Assembly (NCBI GenBank): GCA_963707145.1
Contig: CAVPOQ010000007.1
Span: forward strand, 310,001 to 374,000
DNA length: 64,000 nt
Direction of reading: 5' to 3'
Origin: RPQJ01 sp963707145
GTDB lineage: Bacteria; Pseudomonadota; Gammaproteobacteria; Steroidobacterales; Steroidobacteraceae
A program made the position numbers and the translations under genes. The first letter of the stretch is position 1, and the number at the start of each line of letters is the position of its first letter. Under the pieces are notes generated by a model. The model made no database searches. It saw only the letters and a program-made list of their open reading frames with translations, and was not told the origin of the DNA. Of this stretch, positions 9,533 through 18,929 are shown piece after piece.

Positions 9533-11271
9533 GGCTGTCGCCACGCGCCCTCGCGGCGCGGATCCGCCGCCCCTTCGAGGCGGCCACCGTCGCGCAGCAC
9601 CACGCCGTGCAGGCCCGATTCCTCGCCGCGGCCCGCCTTGACCTCGATGCCGCGCTCGGCGAGGCCCGCGAGCACCCCCGGCGGGAACTTGCCGACTTCG
9701 CCGAAGTTGTCCTGGCCGCGCGCATACAGATTCGGCAGGTCGATCGCCTGCTGCAGCGTCAGGTTCCAGTCCAGCAGGCCGACCAGCGTCTTGGCGTTGT
9801 AGATCAGGATCCCCGAGCCGCCGGGCGACCCCAGCGCCGCGAACGGACGGCCGTCGCGATCGAGCACGATGACCGGCGCCATCGACGAGCGCGGCCGCTT
9901 GCCCGGCGCGACCGCATTCGCCACGGGCCGGCCGTCCTCGGTGGGGCGGAACGAGAAGTCCGTGAGCTGGTTGTTGAGGAAGAAGCCGCCGACCGCGCGG
10001 CCCGAGCCGAACAGCGACTCGACCGTCGTGGTCATGGAGACGACGTCGCCTGCGGCATCCACGACGACGAAGTGACTGGTGCCGGCGGCCTCGACGGTCG
10101 CATCCGCGCCGAAGCGTGCCGCCGTGCGGGCCGGCGGTTCGCCCGCCGCGGGCGGCGCACCGGCGCGCGCGCCGATCAGCGCGGCGCGCGCGGCCACGTA
10201 GGCGGGATCGAGCAGTCCCTCGACGGGCACAGCGACGAAGGCGGGGTCCGCCACGTAGCGATCGCGATCCGCGAACATGAGCCGGCTCGCCTCGGCGAAC
10301 AGGAACCACGCCTGCGGATCCGACGGCCCGCGCGTCGCGATGTCGGTGCGCTCGAGGATGGCGAGCATCTGCAGCAGCGCCACGCCGCTCGACGGCGGCG
10401 GCGGCACGCACACCACGTAGACGCGGTAAGGGCGGCACAGCGGCTGGCCTTGTTGCGGGCGGTATGCGGCGAAGTCCGCCGGCGCGAGCGTGCCGGGCCG
10501 CGGCTCGGCCTGCGTGCGCGCGATGATCTGCCCGGCGAGCGGCGGCTCGAGCAGCGTGCGCGGGCCGCCGGCAGCGATCGCGCGCAGCGTCGCGGCATAG
10601 GCGGGGTTCCTGAAGGTCTCGCCGGCCTGGATCGTGCCGCCGTCGGCCTTGCCGAACAGCGCGCGCGCGTCGGGCAGCGTCGCCTGCGGGAACTTGCTGT
10701 TGGCGAAGCGCGCCAGCCGCTGCGGCACGGCGAAGCCGTCGTCGGCCGTGCGTGCGACGCCGTCGAAGAGCTGCGACCACGCCAGCTGCCCGTGGCGCTC
10801 GTGCGCGAGGCCGAGCATCGCCATTGCGCCGGGGACGCCGGTCGCGCGGCCGCTCGTGACCGCGTCCGCGTAGGGCAGGGGCTGACCCTGCGCGTCGAGG
10901 AACAGGTCCGCCGTGGCGCCCGCGGGCGCGGTCTCACGCCCGTCGTAGGCGGTGACCTGCCCGCTGCGCGCGTCGTAGTACAGCAGGAACGCGCCGCCGC
11001 CCAGGCCTGAACTCTGCGGCTCGACGAGGCCGAGCGCGGCCTGCACCGCGACGGCGGCATCCACCGCGCTGCCCCCCCTGCGCAGGATCGCGAGGCCTGC
11101 CTCGACCGCGATCGGGTTCGCCGCGGCGACGCCGGCATCATGGCGGGTCGCGGCCGGTCCCGCAGCCGACGTCGAAACAGCGGCGCCGTCGGGCGTGGAG
11201 GGCGCGTACCGGCAGGCCGCGGTCGCGAGCAGGCACAGGAGGAGGGCGGCCGTCCGTGCGGTCGTCGTCAT
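9529..11271 (-). CDS. ggt: Gamma-glutamyltransferase, predicted lipoprotein
   Basis: A 580-residue Ntn hydrolase that self-cleaves and then hydrolyses or transfers gamma-glutamyl groups, for example from glutathione. Evidence: VQAALGLVEPQSSGLGGGAF, the self-cleavage and catalytic Thr in GTSHFVVVD at about residue 398, and the closing GSPGGSG. The N-terminus is a lipoprotein signal, with lipobox ATAAC putting the lipidated Cys at residue 20. Most GGTs are soluble periplasmic proteins, so membrane anchoring is unusual. ATG 11271 is preferred because it directly precedes the signal peptide. Confidence 0.92.
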   Translation of the reverse strand: MTTTARTAALLLCLLATAACRYAPSTPDGAAVSTSAAGPAATRHDAGVAAANPIAVEAGLAILRRGGSAVDAAVAVQAALGLVEPQSSGLGGGAFLLYYDARSGQVTAYDGRETAPAGATADLFLDAQGQPLPYADAVTSGRATGVPGAMAMLGLAHERHGQLAWSQLFDGVARTADDGFAVPQRLARFANSKFPQATLPDARALFGKADGGTIQAGETFRNPAYAATLRAIAAGGPRTLLEPPLAGQIIARTQAEPRPGTLAPADFAAYRPQQGQPLCRPYRVYVVCVPPPPSSGVALLQMLAILERTDIATRGPSDPQAWFLFAEASRLMFADRDRYVADPAFVAVPVEGLLDPAYVAARAALIGARAGAPPAAGEPPARTAARFGADATVEAAGTSHFVVVDAAGDVVSMTTTVESLFGSGRAVGGFFLNNQLTDFSFRPTEDGRPVANAVAPGKRPRSSMAPVIVLDRDGRPFAALGSPGGSGILIYNAKTLVGLLDWNLTLQQAIDLPNLYARGQDNFGEVGKFPPGVLAGLAERGIEVKAGRGEESGLHGVVLRDGGRLEGAADPRREGAWRQP

Positions 11272-11395
11272 GCGCAGCACCAGCGGAAAGACATGGCGGG
11301 CGAGCAGCTTAGCATCTGCACCTCGCTCGACTGCGCCACGGTGTGTCGTGGTGCGTGCTACCTTGCGTCCACCGCTGGTTCGCGCGGGGGCATTC

Positions 11396-12130
11396 GTGAC
11401 CACATCGATGGTTCGGCGCGCCGGCTGGCCGGCCGAGCGACGCTTCTACACCTTCATGTCGCTGGCGATGTTCGCCGCGGTGTACCTGGGCTTCGCGCGC
11501 ACGTTCTTCCTGCGTCCATGGTTCACGGAGTACGCGGCGACAAGAGCGCCGCCGGAGCCGTTCTTCTACCTTCACGGCGCGGTGTTCGCGGCGTGGTTCG
11601 TGCTGCTGGTCGTGCAGCCGGCGCTGGTCGGGGCCGGCCGCACGGACCTGCACCGCGCGCTCGGCCGCATCGGTGCCGCCGTGGCGGCTGCGGTGGTGGT
11701 GTCGGGTGTCGCGGGGGCGCTGATCGCGGCGCGGCGCCCGGGCGGGTTCATGGGCATCCCCGTTCCGCCCGCCGAGTTCCTGCTGGTCCCGCTCACGGAC
11801 CTGACGCTGTTCGCCGTGTTCGTCTCGCTCGCGATCGTGCGACGGCGCGACGCGCAGAGCCACAAGCGCCTGATGATCGTGGGCTCGCTGTGCCTGCTCG
11901 ATGCCGCGATCGCGCGCTGGCCGATCGTCATCGACCTCGGCAATCCGCTGGTGTTCTTCGCGCTCACCGACCTGTTCCTGATCCCGCTGGTGATCTGGGA
12001 CCTCCGCACCCGCGGCCGGCTGCACCCGGTGACGCTCTGGGCTGGACTGCTGCTCGTCGTCTCCCAGCCGTTGCGCCTCTGGCTGTCGGGCACGGAGGCG
12101 TGGCTCGGGCTCGTGTCACGGATCCTGTGA
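11396..12130 (+). CDS. Polytopic membrane protein with HRALGR motif
   Basis: About 244 residues with six to seven hydrophobic segments. The segment DLHRALGRIGAAVAAAVVVSG resembles the HRxLGR element of DUF2306-like and cytochrome b561-like membrane proteins, but I cannot place it firmly. GTG 11396, preceded by GGGGG, is taken as the start; ATG 11408 is an alternative. It is divergent from ggt, and its stop overlaps the GTG of the methyltransferase gene (GTGA). Function is unknown. Confidence 0.7.
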   Translation: MTTSMVRRAGWPAERRFYTFMSLAMFAAVYLGFARTFFLRPWFTEYAATRAPPEPFFYLHGAVFAAWFVLLVVQPALVGAGRTDLHRALGRIGAAVAAAVVVSGVAGALIAARRPGGFMGIPVPPAEFLLVPLTDLTLFAVFVSLAIVRRRDAQSHKRLMIVGSLCLLDAAIARWPIVIDLGNPLVFFALTDLFLIPLVIWDLRTRGRLHPVTLWAGLLLVVSQPLRLWLSGTEAWLGLVSRIL

Positions 12131-12777
12131 TCGCGGCACTGCCCTGGTCCGAGGCCTGCGCGCGCAACCAGGGCCCGATCCTCGACGTCCTGCGCACCGC
12201 CTTCGCCGACCGCCAACGGGTGCTGGAGATCGGCGCCGGCACGGGCCAGCACGGCGTGCACTTCGCGCGTCAGCTGCCGCACCTCGCGTGGCAGCCCACC
12301 GACCGCCGCGAGCACCTCGACGGCCTGGTCGCGCGCATCGCCGCGGAGGGCCCGCCGAACCTCGAGGCGCCGCTGGCTCTCGACGTGCTTCACCAACCGT
12401 GGCCGCCGCTTGCCGCCGATGCGGTGTTCACCGCGAACACGCTGCACATCATGTCGTGGGCGGCGGTCGAGGCGCTGTTTGCCGGGCTGCCGGAGATCCT
12501 GGCCCCGGACGGCCTGCTGGCGGTCTACGGCCCGTTCAGCGACCAGGGCCGCCACACGTCCGACAGCAACGCGGCCTTCGACGCGATGCTGCGCGAGCGC
12601 GATCCGGACAGCGGCGTGCGGGACTTCCAGATGGTGAACGCGCTGGCGGCGGCGGCCGGGCTGCGCCTGGTCGAGGACTGCGCCATGCCGGCCAACAACC
12701 GGCTGATCCTCTGGCGCAGGCAGGCGACGTTCACTGGATCGGCTGCGCCCCGGCGGTCGGGCGAGGCAGCCCGGTGA
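12127..12777 (+). CDS. DUF938 SAM-dependent methyltransferase-like protein
   Basis: A 216-residue class I methyltransferase fold of the DUF938 family. SAM motif I is VLEIGAGTGQHGVHFA, and family-typical elements are CARNQGPIL, WQPTDRR and FTANTLHIMSW. GTG 12127 overlaps the upstream stop by 4 bases. DUF938 proteins occur widely in proteobacteria, and I know of no established substrate. Confidence 0.88.
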   Translation: MIAALPWSEACARNQGPILDVLRTAFADRQRVLEIGAGTGQHGVHFARQLPHLAWQPTDRREHLDGLVARIAAEGPPNLEAPLALDVLHQPWPPLAADAVFTANTLHIMSWAAVEALFAGLPEILAPDGLLAVYGPFSDQGRHTSDSNAAFDAMLRERDPDSGVRDFQMVNALAAAAGLRLVEDCAMPANNRLILWRRQATFTGSAAPRRSGEAAR

Positions 12778-12860
12778 GCGTCCCCGGATGCTCGTCAGAA
12801 TCATCCACGATCCCGGGGGGAGTGGCGCTCTGCAACCATGGACACCGAAGGCTTCAGGAT

Positions 12861-13994
12861 ATGAGGATGGCCGCCGACCGCCCGCTTGCCCGCCTGTTCG
12901 ATGGTCCGCTGGACGTGATCGGGGACGTCCACGGCGAGGCCGACGCGCTGATGGCGCTGCTCGGGCACCTCGGATACGCCGCCGACGGCGTCCATCCGCA
13001 GGGCCGGTGCGCGATTTTCGTGGGCGACCTCTGCGATCGTGGTCCGGATAGCCCGGCCGTGCTCGACCTCGTCATGGATCGTGTGCGGCGGGGCCTTGCA
13101 CAGTGCGTGCTCGGCAACCATGAGCTGAACGTGCTCCTCGACGAGCCGAAGCACGGCAACGGCTGGTTCTTCGATCGCAACCATGAGCTCGGCAACGGCG
13201 AGTTCCTGCACTCGAGGGCGGCGACACCAGGGCGACGGTCGGCCTGGACGCAGTTCCTCGCAAGCCTCCCTCTCGCGCTGGTGCGCGACGACCTGCGCGT
13301 CGTGCATGCCTGCTGGGATCCCCCGGCGCTGGCCGAAGTGCAGGCCCGGCTCGCCCCCGGCGCGGCCTATCGCGAACTGTGCGCTGCGTTCGACGCACGT
13401 GCCCGGACCCTGCTGCGCGAGCGCGGCGTGGCGGCACGGGCCGCGAAGGAACTGCTGCCGTACCGCCACGACTTCAAGCGCCGCGAGGCCGAACTGCCGA
13501 TGTTGCCGGCCTGCGCGGAGGAGGCCACGTTCCGGCAGAACTCGAACCCCGTGAAGGTCGTCACCTCCGGTCCCGAGAGCCCGACGGATCGTCCGACCTG
13601 GGCGGGCGGGCGCTGGCGGATGACGGCCCGCACGCGCTGGTGGAACGCCTACCACGAGGCGCCGGCCGTCGTGATGGGGCACTACTGGCGACTCGACGCG
13701 CGCGCCCGGCCTGCCGACGTGACCGGCGACTGGGACTACCCGCTGGGGGACTACGGCCCGTACGAGTGGATGGGACCGCGCCGCAACGTGTTCTGCGTGG
13801 ACTACTCGGCGGGCGGGCGCTACGCGGAGCGCGCCCGCGGCGCGACGCCACCCTGGCAGACGCGCCTCGCGGCGCTGCGCTGGCCCGAGCGCGAGCTGGT
13901 GTTCGATGATGGCGAATGCCGGCACATCGAGTTCCACTCGCCGGGCGAACCGACGGGGACGATGTCCGCTTCCCGCGCCGCTCCAGAGCAGTGA
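12861..13994 (+). CDS. PPP-type metallophosphoesterase
   Basis: A 377-residue calcineurin-like phosphoesterase. The metal-binding motifs appear in order: GDVHG (residues 19-23), GDLCDRGPDS and GNHEL. This motif spacing matches the bacterial PPP/ApaH/PrpE group, which act on diadenosine polyphosphates or phosphoproteins. The C-terminal half (DRPTWAGGRWRMT, HYWRLDARARP) is larger than in PrpE. ATG 12861 is used; ATG 12867 is also possible. Its TGA overlaps the GTG of the kinase gene. Confidence 0.85.
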   Translation: MRMAADRPLARLFDGPLDVIGDVHGEADALMALLGHLGYAADGVHPQGRCAIFVGDLCDRGPDSPAVLDLVMDRVRRGLAQCVLGNHELNVLLDEPKHGNGWFFDRNHELGNGEFLHSRAATPGRRSAWTQFLASLPLALVRDDLRVVHACWDPPALAEVQARLAPGAAYRELCAAFDARARTLLRERGVAARAAKELLPYRHDFKRREAELPMLPACAEEATFRQNSNPVKVVTSGPESPTDRPTWAGGRWRMTARTRWWNAYHEAPAVVMGHYWRLDARARPADVTGDWDYPLGDYGPYEWMGPRRNVFCVDYSAGGRYAERARGATPPWQTRLAALRWPERELVFDDGECRHIEFHSPGEPTGTMSASRAAPEQ

Positions 13995-15310
13995 CCACCG
14001 CTCCCCGCAAACGCAGCGCCGTGCCCGCCTCGCGACTCTCGCGAGTGCTGCGCTTCGGGCTGTTGAGCGGCGAGCTCGCACTCGCCACCGCGGTGGGCAC
14101 CGCGAAGCAGCTGTCCTCGGGCCGGCGCCCGGACCTCGCTGCGGCGCTGCTCACGCCGGGCACCGCCGACCTGCTGGCGCGACGCCTCGCCACGCTGCGG
14201 GGACCTGCAATGAAGCTCGGCCAGATCCTGTCGCTGCACGGCGAGGATCTGCTGCCAGAGTCGTTCCAGGCTGCGCTGTCGATGCTGCGCTCGCAGGGCT
14301 ACTCGATGCCCGACACGCAACTCAGGCGGGTGCTCGGCCGCGAGTACGGCAAGGGCTGGCAGCAGCGCTTCGAGCGTTTCGAGTTCGAACCGGTCGCGGC
14401 AGCCTCGATCGGGCAGGTGCACCGCGTGGTGAAGCACGGCGGTCGCGAGCTGGCACTCAAGATCCAGTATCCCGGCGTGGCACGCAGCGTCGACAGCGAT
14501 GTCGACAACCTCGCGAGCCTGCTGCGGCGCCTCGACTTCCTGCCGGTCAAGCTCGACATCGATTCGCTGGTGGCCGAGGCCAAGCGGCAGCTCAAGCTCG
14601 AGACCGACTACGACGCCGAGGCGCGCAATCTCGAGCGCTATCGCCGCCTCGTCGGCGAAATGCCCGAACTCGTCGTGCCGCGCGTGGACCGCAGCCTGAC
14701 CACGCGCCACATCCTCGCCATGGACTGGGTGGAGGGCGAGCCGCTCGAGGGACTCGCGAGCGAGGCGGTGCCGTCGACGCGGCGCAACGCCGTGGCGCGC
14801 ACGCTCTACGAACTCATGTTCCGGGAACTGTTCGAGTTCCGCTTCATGCAGACCGATCCCAACATCGCCAACTACCTCTACGTACCCGCGACGCGGCAGA
14901 TCGCGCTGCTCGACCTCGGATCGGTGGGCGAGTATCCGGCGGCCTTCTCCGAGGGCTACCGGCGAGTCTGTCGCGCCGTGCTCGCCGGCGACCGCGACGG
15001 GTTGCGTGCCGCTGCCTTCGACATCGGCTACGCGCATCCGGACGACCCGGAGCCCATGATCCGCAACGCCGTCGACATCATCGAACTCGCCTGCGAGCCG
15101 CTTGCACACCGCGGGCCGTACGACTTCGCGGGCTCGCGGCTCGTCGTTCGCGGGCGCGACCTGGGGCTGGAGGTGCTGTTCGGCAAGGGCCTGCGCTCAC
15201 CGCCTCCCGAGACCCTGTTCCTGCACCGCAAGCTGATCGGCACCTTCCTGATCTGCGCGAAGCTGCACGCGCGGGTCAACGTGCATGCCCTGATCGAGCG
15301 GTTCCTCTGA
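13991..15310 (+). CDS. ABC1/UbiB-family atypical kinase
   Basis: A 439-residue protein of the ABC1 (UbiB/AarF/ADCK) family of atypical kinases or ATPases linked to quinone and lipid metabolism. Family motifs: GPAMKLGQILS (the KxGQ motif), AAASIGQVHR (Ala-rich nucleotide loop), LALKIQYPG (the lysine strand), MQTDPNIANYLY (catalytic loop) and LLDLGSVGEY (metal-binding Asp). No C-terminal membrane helices are evident, unlike true UbiB. GTG 13991 overlaps the phosphatase stop, so the two are coupled. Confidence 0.88.
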   Translation: MTTAPRKRSAVPASRLSRVLRFGLLSGELALATAVGTAKQLSSGRRPDLAAALLTPGTADLLARRLATLRGPAMKLGQILSLHGEDLLPESFQAALSMLRSQGYSMPDTQLRRVLGREYGKGWQQRFERFEFEPVAAASIGQVHRVVKHGGRELALKIQYPGVARSVDSDVDNLASLLRRLDFLPVKLDIDSLVAEAKRQLKLETDYDAEARNLERYRRLVGEMPELVVPRVDRSLTTRHILAMDWVEGEPLEGLASEAVPSTRRNAVARTLYELMFRELFEFRFMQTDPNIANYLYVPATRQIALLDLGSVGEYPAAFSEGYRRVCRAVLAGDRDGLRAAAFDIGYAHPDDPEPMIRNAVDIIELACEPLAHRGPYDFAGSRLVVRGRDLGLEVLFGKGLRSPPPETLFLHRKLIGTFLICAKLHARVNVHALIERFL

Positions 15311-15475
15311 ACGGGAGCCGCGGTGCGGAAGCCGCGAAAAGGCCAATGAATACAAGGTGAAGCGCCGGCGGAGGGCGGTCGAAGGCCGCCGAGCGCCCGG
15401 ACCCCACCGGGATCGCGGGTCGGCCGATAGCGGCAGCGCCGATTGATTGTCCCTCGATCGAGCGTCCAACCATCG

Positions 15476-17151
15476 ATGCGCTCGAATGCCCGCTGTGGTC
15501 TGGTTGCACTCGTGGCGGCGCTGCTGGCCGCCGGAGCGCCAGCGGCGGCGTCCGCGCGGCGTGCGATGAGCGCCGGTTCGGCGGCTGCAACGGACGCTGC
15601 CGTCGGAGCAACAGCTCGAGGCCCGGCGGCGCCCGCATCGGCAGCATCGACATCGAGGTGGAGGACATCTTCGATCCGACGCAGCCCGGCGAGAGCGCGG
15701 CCCCGTACCGGTGGGCCAACCAGCTGCACCTGAGCACCCGCGAGGACGCGATCCGCTCGCAGCTGCTGTTCCACGAAGCGGACACGTATTCCCGGCAGAA
15801 GATCTCCGAGACGGAGCGCCTGCTGCGGGGCCGCCGCTACCTGTTCGACGCGTGGATCGATCCCGCCTGCTACCACGCGGCAGACAATACGGTCGACCTG
15901 CACGTGCGGGTACGCGACGTCTGGAGCCTGAATCCGGGGTTGCACTTCAGCCGCAAGGGCGGCAGCAACAACGTCGGCTTCGAGCTGCAGGACCAGGACT
16001 TCCTCGGGCGCGGGAGCCTCGTGTCGGTCGGCTGGGCCAGCGACGTGGACCGCAGCTCCCTGCTGTTCGACTATGACGATCCGCAGCTCTTCGGCAGCTG
16101 GTGGCGCGCGCGCGTCGCGTACGCCGACAACAGCGACGGCAGTTTCGGGGATGTCGCGATCGAGCGGCCGTTCTACTCGCTCGACACGCGCTGGAGCGCG
16201 GGCACGCGGCTCACCGGCGGAGACCGCACCGACTCGCGCTACCAGCTGGGCAAGGTGCTCGATGAATTCACCCAGAACGTCGAGGCCTTCGAGGTGTACG
16301 GGGGCATCTCGGATGGCCTGCACGACGGCTGGAGCCGGCGCTGGCTCGGCGGCGTTCGCTACGAGCGCGACACCTTCGACACGATTGCCGACGAGACGCT
16401 GGCCGCCCCGCTGCCCGCCGACCGCAAGTTCGTCTACCCCTGGACCGGACTCGAGTGGATCGAGGACGACTTCGAGACCACGCGCAACCAGGACCAGCTC
16501 GCCCGGACCGAGGACCTGAAGTACGGCCGCTCGCTGCGTGCCGAACTGGGACTGGCCGCGCCGGTCTGGGGCTCGGACCAGACCGCGGCGATGTTCGCGC
16601 TGTACGGCGATGCAGGCCGGCGCGTGGATGCAGCACAGTCGCTGTTCTTCACCGGCGGCCTCAACGGACGATGGGAATCCGACGGCCTGCACGACGTGCT
16701 GTTGCAGGGCGAGACGCGCTACTACCGCAGGCAGCGTCCGCAGCTGTTGTTCTACGCGGACGCCCGGGCCGCCGTGGCCCAGGCGCTCGACCTCGACCAC
16801 CAGCTGCTGCTCGGCGGCGACAACGGGCTGCGCGGCTATCCGCTGCGGTATCAGTCCGGCACCGCGAGTGCGCTGCTCACGGTCGAAGAGCGCTATTTCA
16901 CCAATTGGCAGCCGTTCCACCTGTTCCACGTCGGTGCCGCGGTGTTCGCGGACGCCGGACGCACCTGGGGCCGTGACGTCGCCGGCGAGACGCCGCTCGG
17001 CTGGCTGTCGGACGTCGGCGTCGGCCTGCGCATCGGCAACACCCGCACCGGCCTCGGCAACGTGCTGCACATCGACATCGCGGTGCCGCTCGTGACCCAG
17101 CCGGGGATCGACTCCGTGCAGCTGCTCGTCGAGACCCGTCGCAGCTTCTAG
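15476..17151 (+). CDS. Omp85/BamA-like outer-membrane protein (two single-base insertions)
   Basis: An exported beta-barrel protein of about 558 residues. ATG 15476 opens a signal peptide (MRSNARCGLVALVAALLAAG...). The mature N-terminus is split by extra bases near 15575 and 15625; removing them joins LPSEQQLEAR to GARIGSIDIEVEDIFDP. A POTRA-like part follows (SQLLFHEADTYSRQKI...LLRGRRYLFDA), then alternating barrel strands and the signature GGDNGLRGYPLRY near the end, closing on Phe as outer-membrane proteins usually do. With about one POTRA unit it is much shorter than BamA or TamA and is probably an accessory Omp85 relative of unknown cargo. Confidence 0.75.
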
Positions 17152-17174
17152 CGGGAGCGCGGCGGCGCACGCAC

Positions 17175-18564
17175 CTACAGCGGCTCGAAGCGTGCCTGGA
17201 AGAAGCGCAGGTAGCGCGGCTCGTAGGTCATCCTGAGGCCGCGCGCTGCGGCGCGGCCGTCGTAGACGGCCTTCACGGACTCGGCCACCACGTCCATGTG
17301 CGCCTGCGTGTACACGCGCCGCGGGATGGTGAGTCGGGTCAGCTCGAGCTTCGGATAGTGGTGGCCGCCGGTCACGGCGTCGCGTCCGGCGCTGACCACG
17401 CCGCGCTCCATCGAGCGGATGCCCGAGTCGAGGTAGAGCTCTGCCGCCAGCGTCTGCGCCGGGAACTGGTCCTGGGTGAGCTGCGGATAGAACGCCCGCG
17501 CGTCGAGGAAGATCGCGTGGCCGCCGACCGGCTTGACCATCGGGATGCCCCAGTCCTCGAGCAGCTCGCCGAGATAGCGCACCTGTCCGATGCGCGAACG
17601 CACGTGGTCGTCCTGCATCGACTCCACGATGCCGATCGCCATCGCCTCCATGTCGCGGCCGGCGAGCCCGCCGTAGGTGTGCAGGCCTTCGTACACCACG
17701 ACGAGGTTGCGCAGTTCCTCGAACAGCGGCCAGTCGTTCACGGCGAGCCAGCCGCCGATGTTGACGAGGCTGTCCTTCTTGGCGCTCGACCACGCGCCGT
17801 CGGTGTGGCTGCAGAACTCGAGCGCGATCGCGGCGATCGACTGGTCGGCGTAGCCCGGCTCGCGCTCCTGGATGAAGAACGCGTTCTCGACCAGCCGGGT
17901 CGCATCGAGGAACAGTCGCAGTCCGTGCCGGTCGCAGAGTGCCCGCAATGCCTTGACGTTGGCCATGCTCACCGGCTGGCCGCCGGCCATGTTCACCGTC
18001 GTCGCGAGGCTGACGTAGGCGATGTTCGCCGCGCCCTGCTCCCGGATCAGCCGCTCGAGCTTGTCGAGGTCCACGTCGCCCTTGAACGGCGAGAGGTCGG
18101 CGGGGTCGTGCGCCGCATCCACGATCACGTCCACGAAGATGCCGCCCGCGAGTTCCTGGTGCAGGCGCGTGGTGGTGAAGTACATGTTGCCGGGCACGTA
18201 CTGGCCCCTGCGGATCGCCGCCTGGCTGATCAGGTGCTCGGCCCCGCGGCCCTGGTGGGTCGGCACGACGTAGCGGTAGCCGTAGTACTGTCCGGATCGC
18301 CTCCTCGAGACGGTAGAAGTTGCGGCTGCCGGCGTAGGCCTCGTCGCCGAGCATCATGCCCGCCCACTGGCGGTCGCTCATCGCGCTGGTGCCGCTGTCG
18401 GTGAGCAGGTCGATGTAGACGTCGTCGGAGCGCAGCAGAAAAGTGTTGTGGCCCGCCTCGGCGAGCGCGCGCTCGCGGTCCTCGCGCCGCGTCATGCGCA
18501 GCGGCTCGACCATCTTGATCTTCCACGGTTCGGCCCAGGAACGCCGCCCGGACTGCTGGCCCAT
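17175..18564 (-). CDS. tpl: Tyrosine phenol-lyase (one single-base insertion)
   Basis: A PLP enzyme that splits L-tyrosine into phenol, pyruvate and ammonia. Similarity to tyrosine phenol-lyase is high throughout: AEPWKIKMVEPL, DLLTDSGTSAMSDRQWAGMM, PTHQGRGAEHLISQ, PGNMYFTTTRLHQE, and the PLP lysine in SSAKKD. Two features separate it from tryptophanase: SMERGVVSAGR, containing the Arg typical of the phenol-lyase site, and Phe in LRFFQARF where tryptophanase has His. One extra base at about 18291 breaks the frame between EEAIR and YYGYRYVVPTHQG. ATG 18564 gives the usual N-terminus. Confidence 0.9.
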
Positions 18565-18929
18565 GGTCTGGTGGAACCTGGTCGCTCATGGCTCGGTACC
18601 TCGCGGCCCGCTCCCGCTCGCGGGCGTGGGTCTGGTTGGGGAGGGGGCGCCGCGGCGGCGCTCCAGGCCGCGGAATATAGGCCCGCTGTGCTCGGGCGGG
18701 CACCCGGAGAAGTCCGGAGGCGCCGCGTCAGAAGCGCCAGTCGCAGGTGCTCGTGGTGAGTTCGACGAACGCCCGCACGTTCGCCGCATCGGCCACCTGG
18801 TACGACAGGGCGAGCGTCTTACGCCGAGGGTGCGCCCGGCCCTGGCCAGTCGCGACGACGCGAGTTGCCTGCGGGCCGGTGTTGCGCCGCGATCCGGGCG
18901 GGGCGTAACGTCGGGTCGCAGGGGGACCG
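18565..18929. other. 365-base divergent intergenic region
   Basis: This gap lies between the tyrosine phenol-lyase and crotonase genes, which point away from each other, so it should hold both promoters. I see no clear -35/-10 pair. A short minus-strand frame ending at 18728 (ANVRAFVELTTS near its end) faintly resembles the last helix of LysR-type regulators, but it is too short to call a gene or remnant. Confidence 0.4.

Noticed and set aside
7164..9725. 853-codon minus-strand frame over the Mur ligase and SDR
   Set aside because: Its sense strand holds two well-supported genes; the translation is low-complexity Arg-rich sequence.
13906..15360. Overlapping plus-strand frame of 484 codons within the ABC1 kinase gene
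   Set aside because: Arg-rich out-of-frame translation; the kinase frame carries all conserved motifs.
15028..17174. Very long minus-strand open frame antisense to the kinase and Omp85-like genes, continuous with the tyrosine phenol-lyase N-terminus
   Set aside because: It is a by-product of high GC and third-position bias; the plus-strand genes have clear motifs, and the frame has none outside the phenol-lyase segment.
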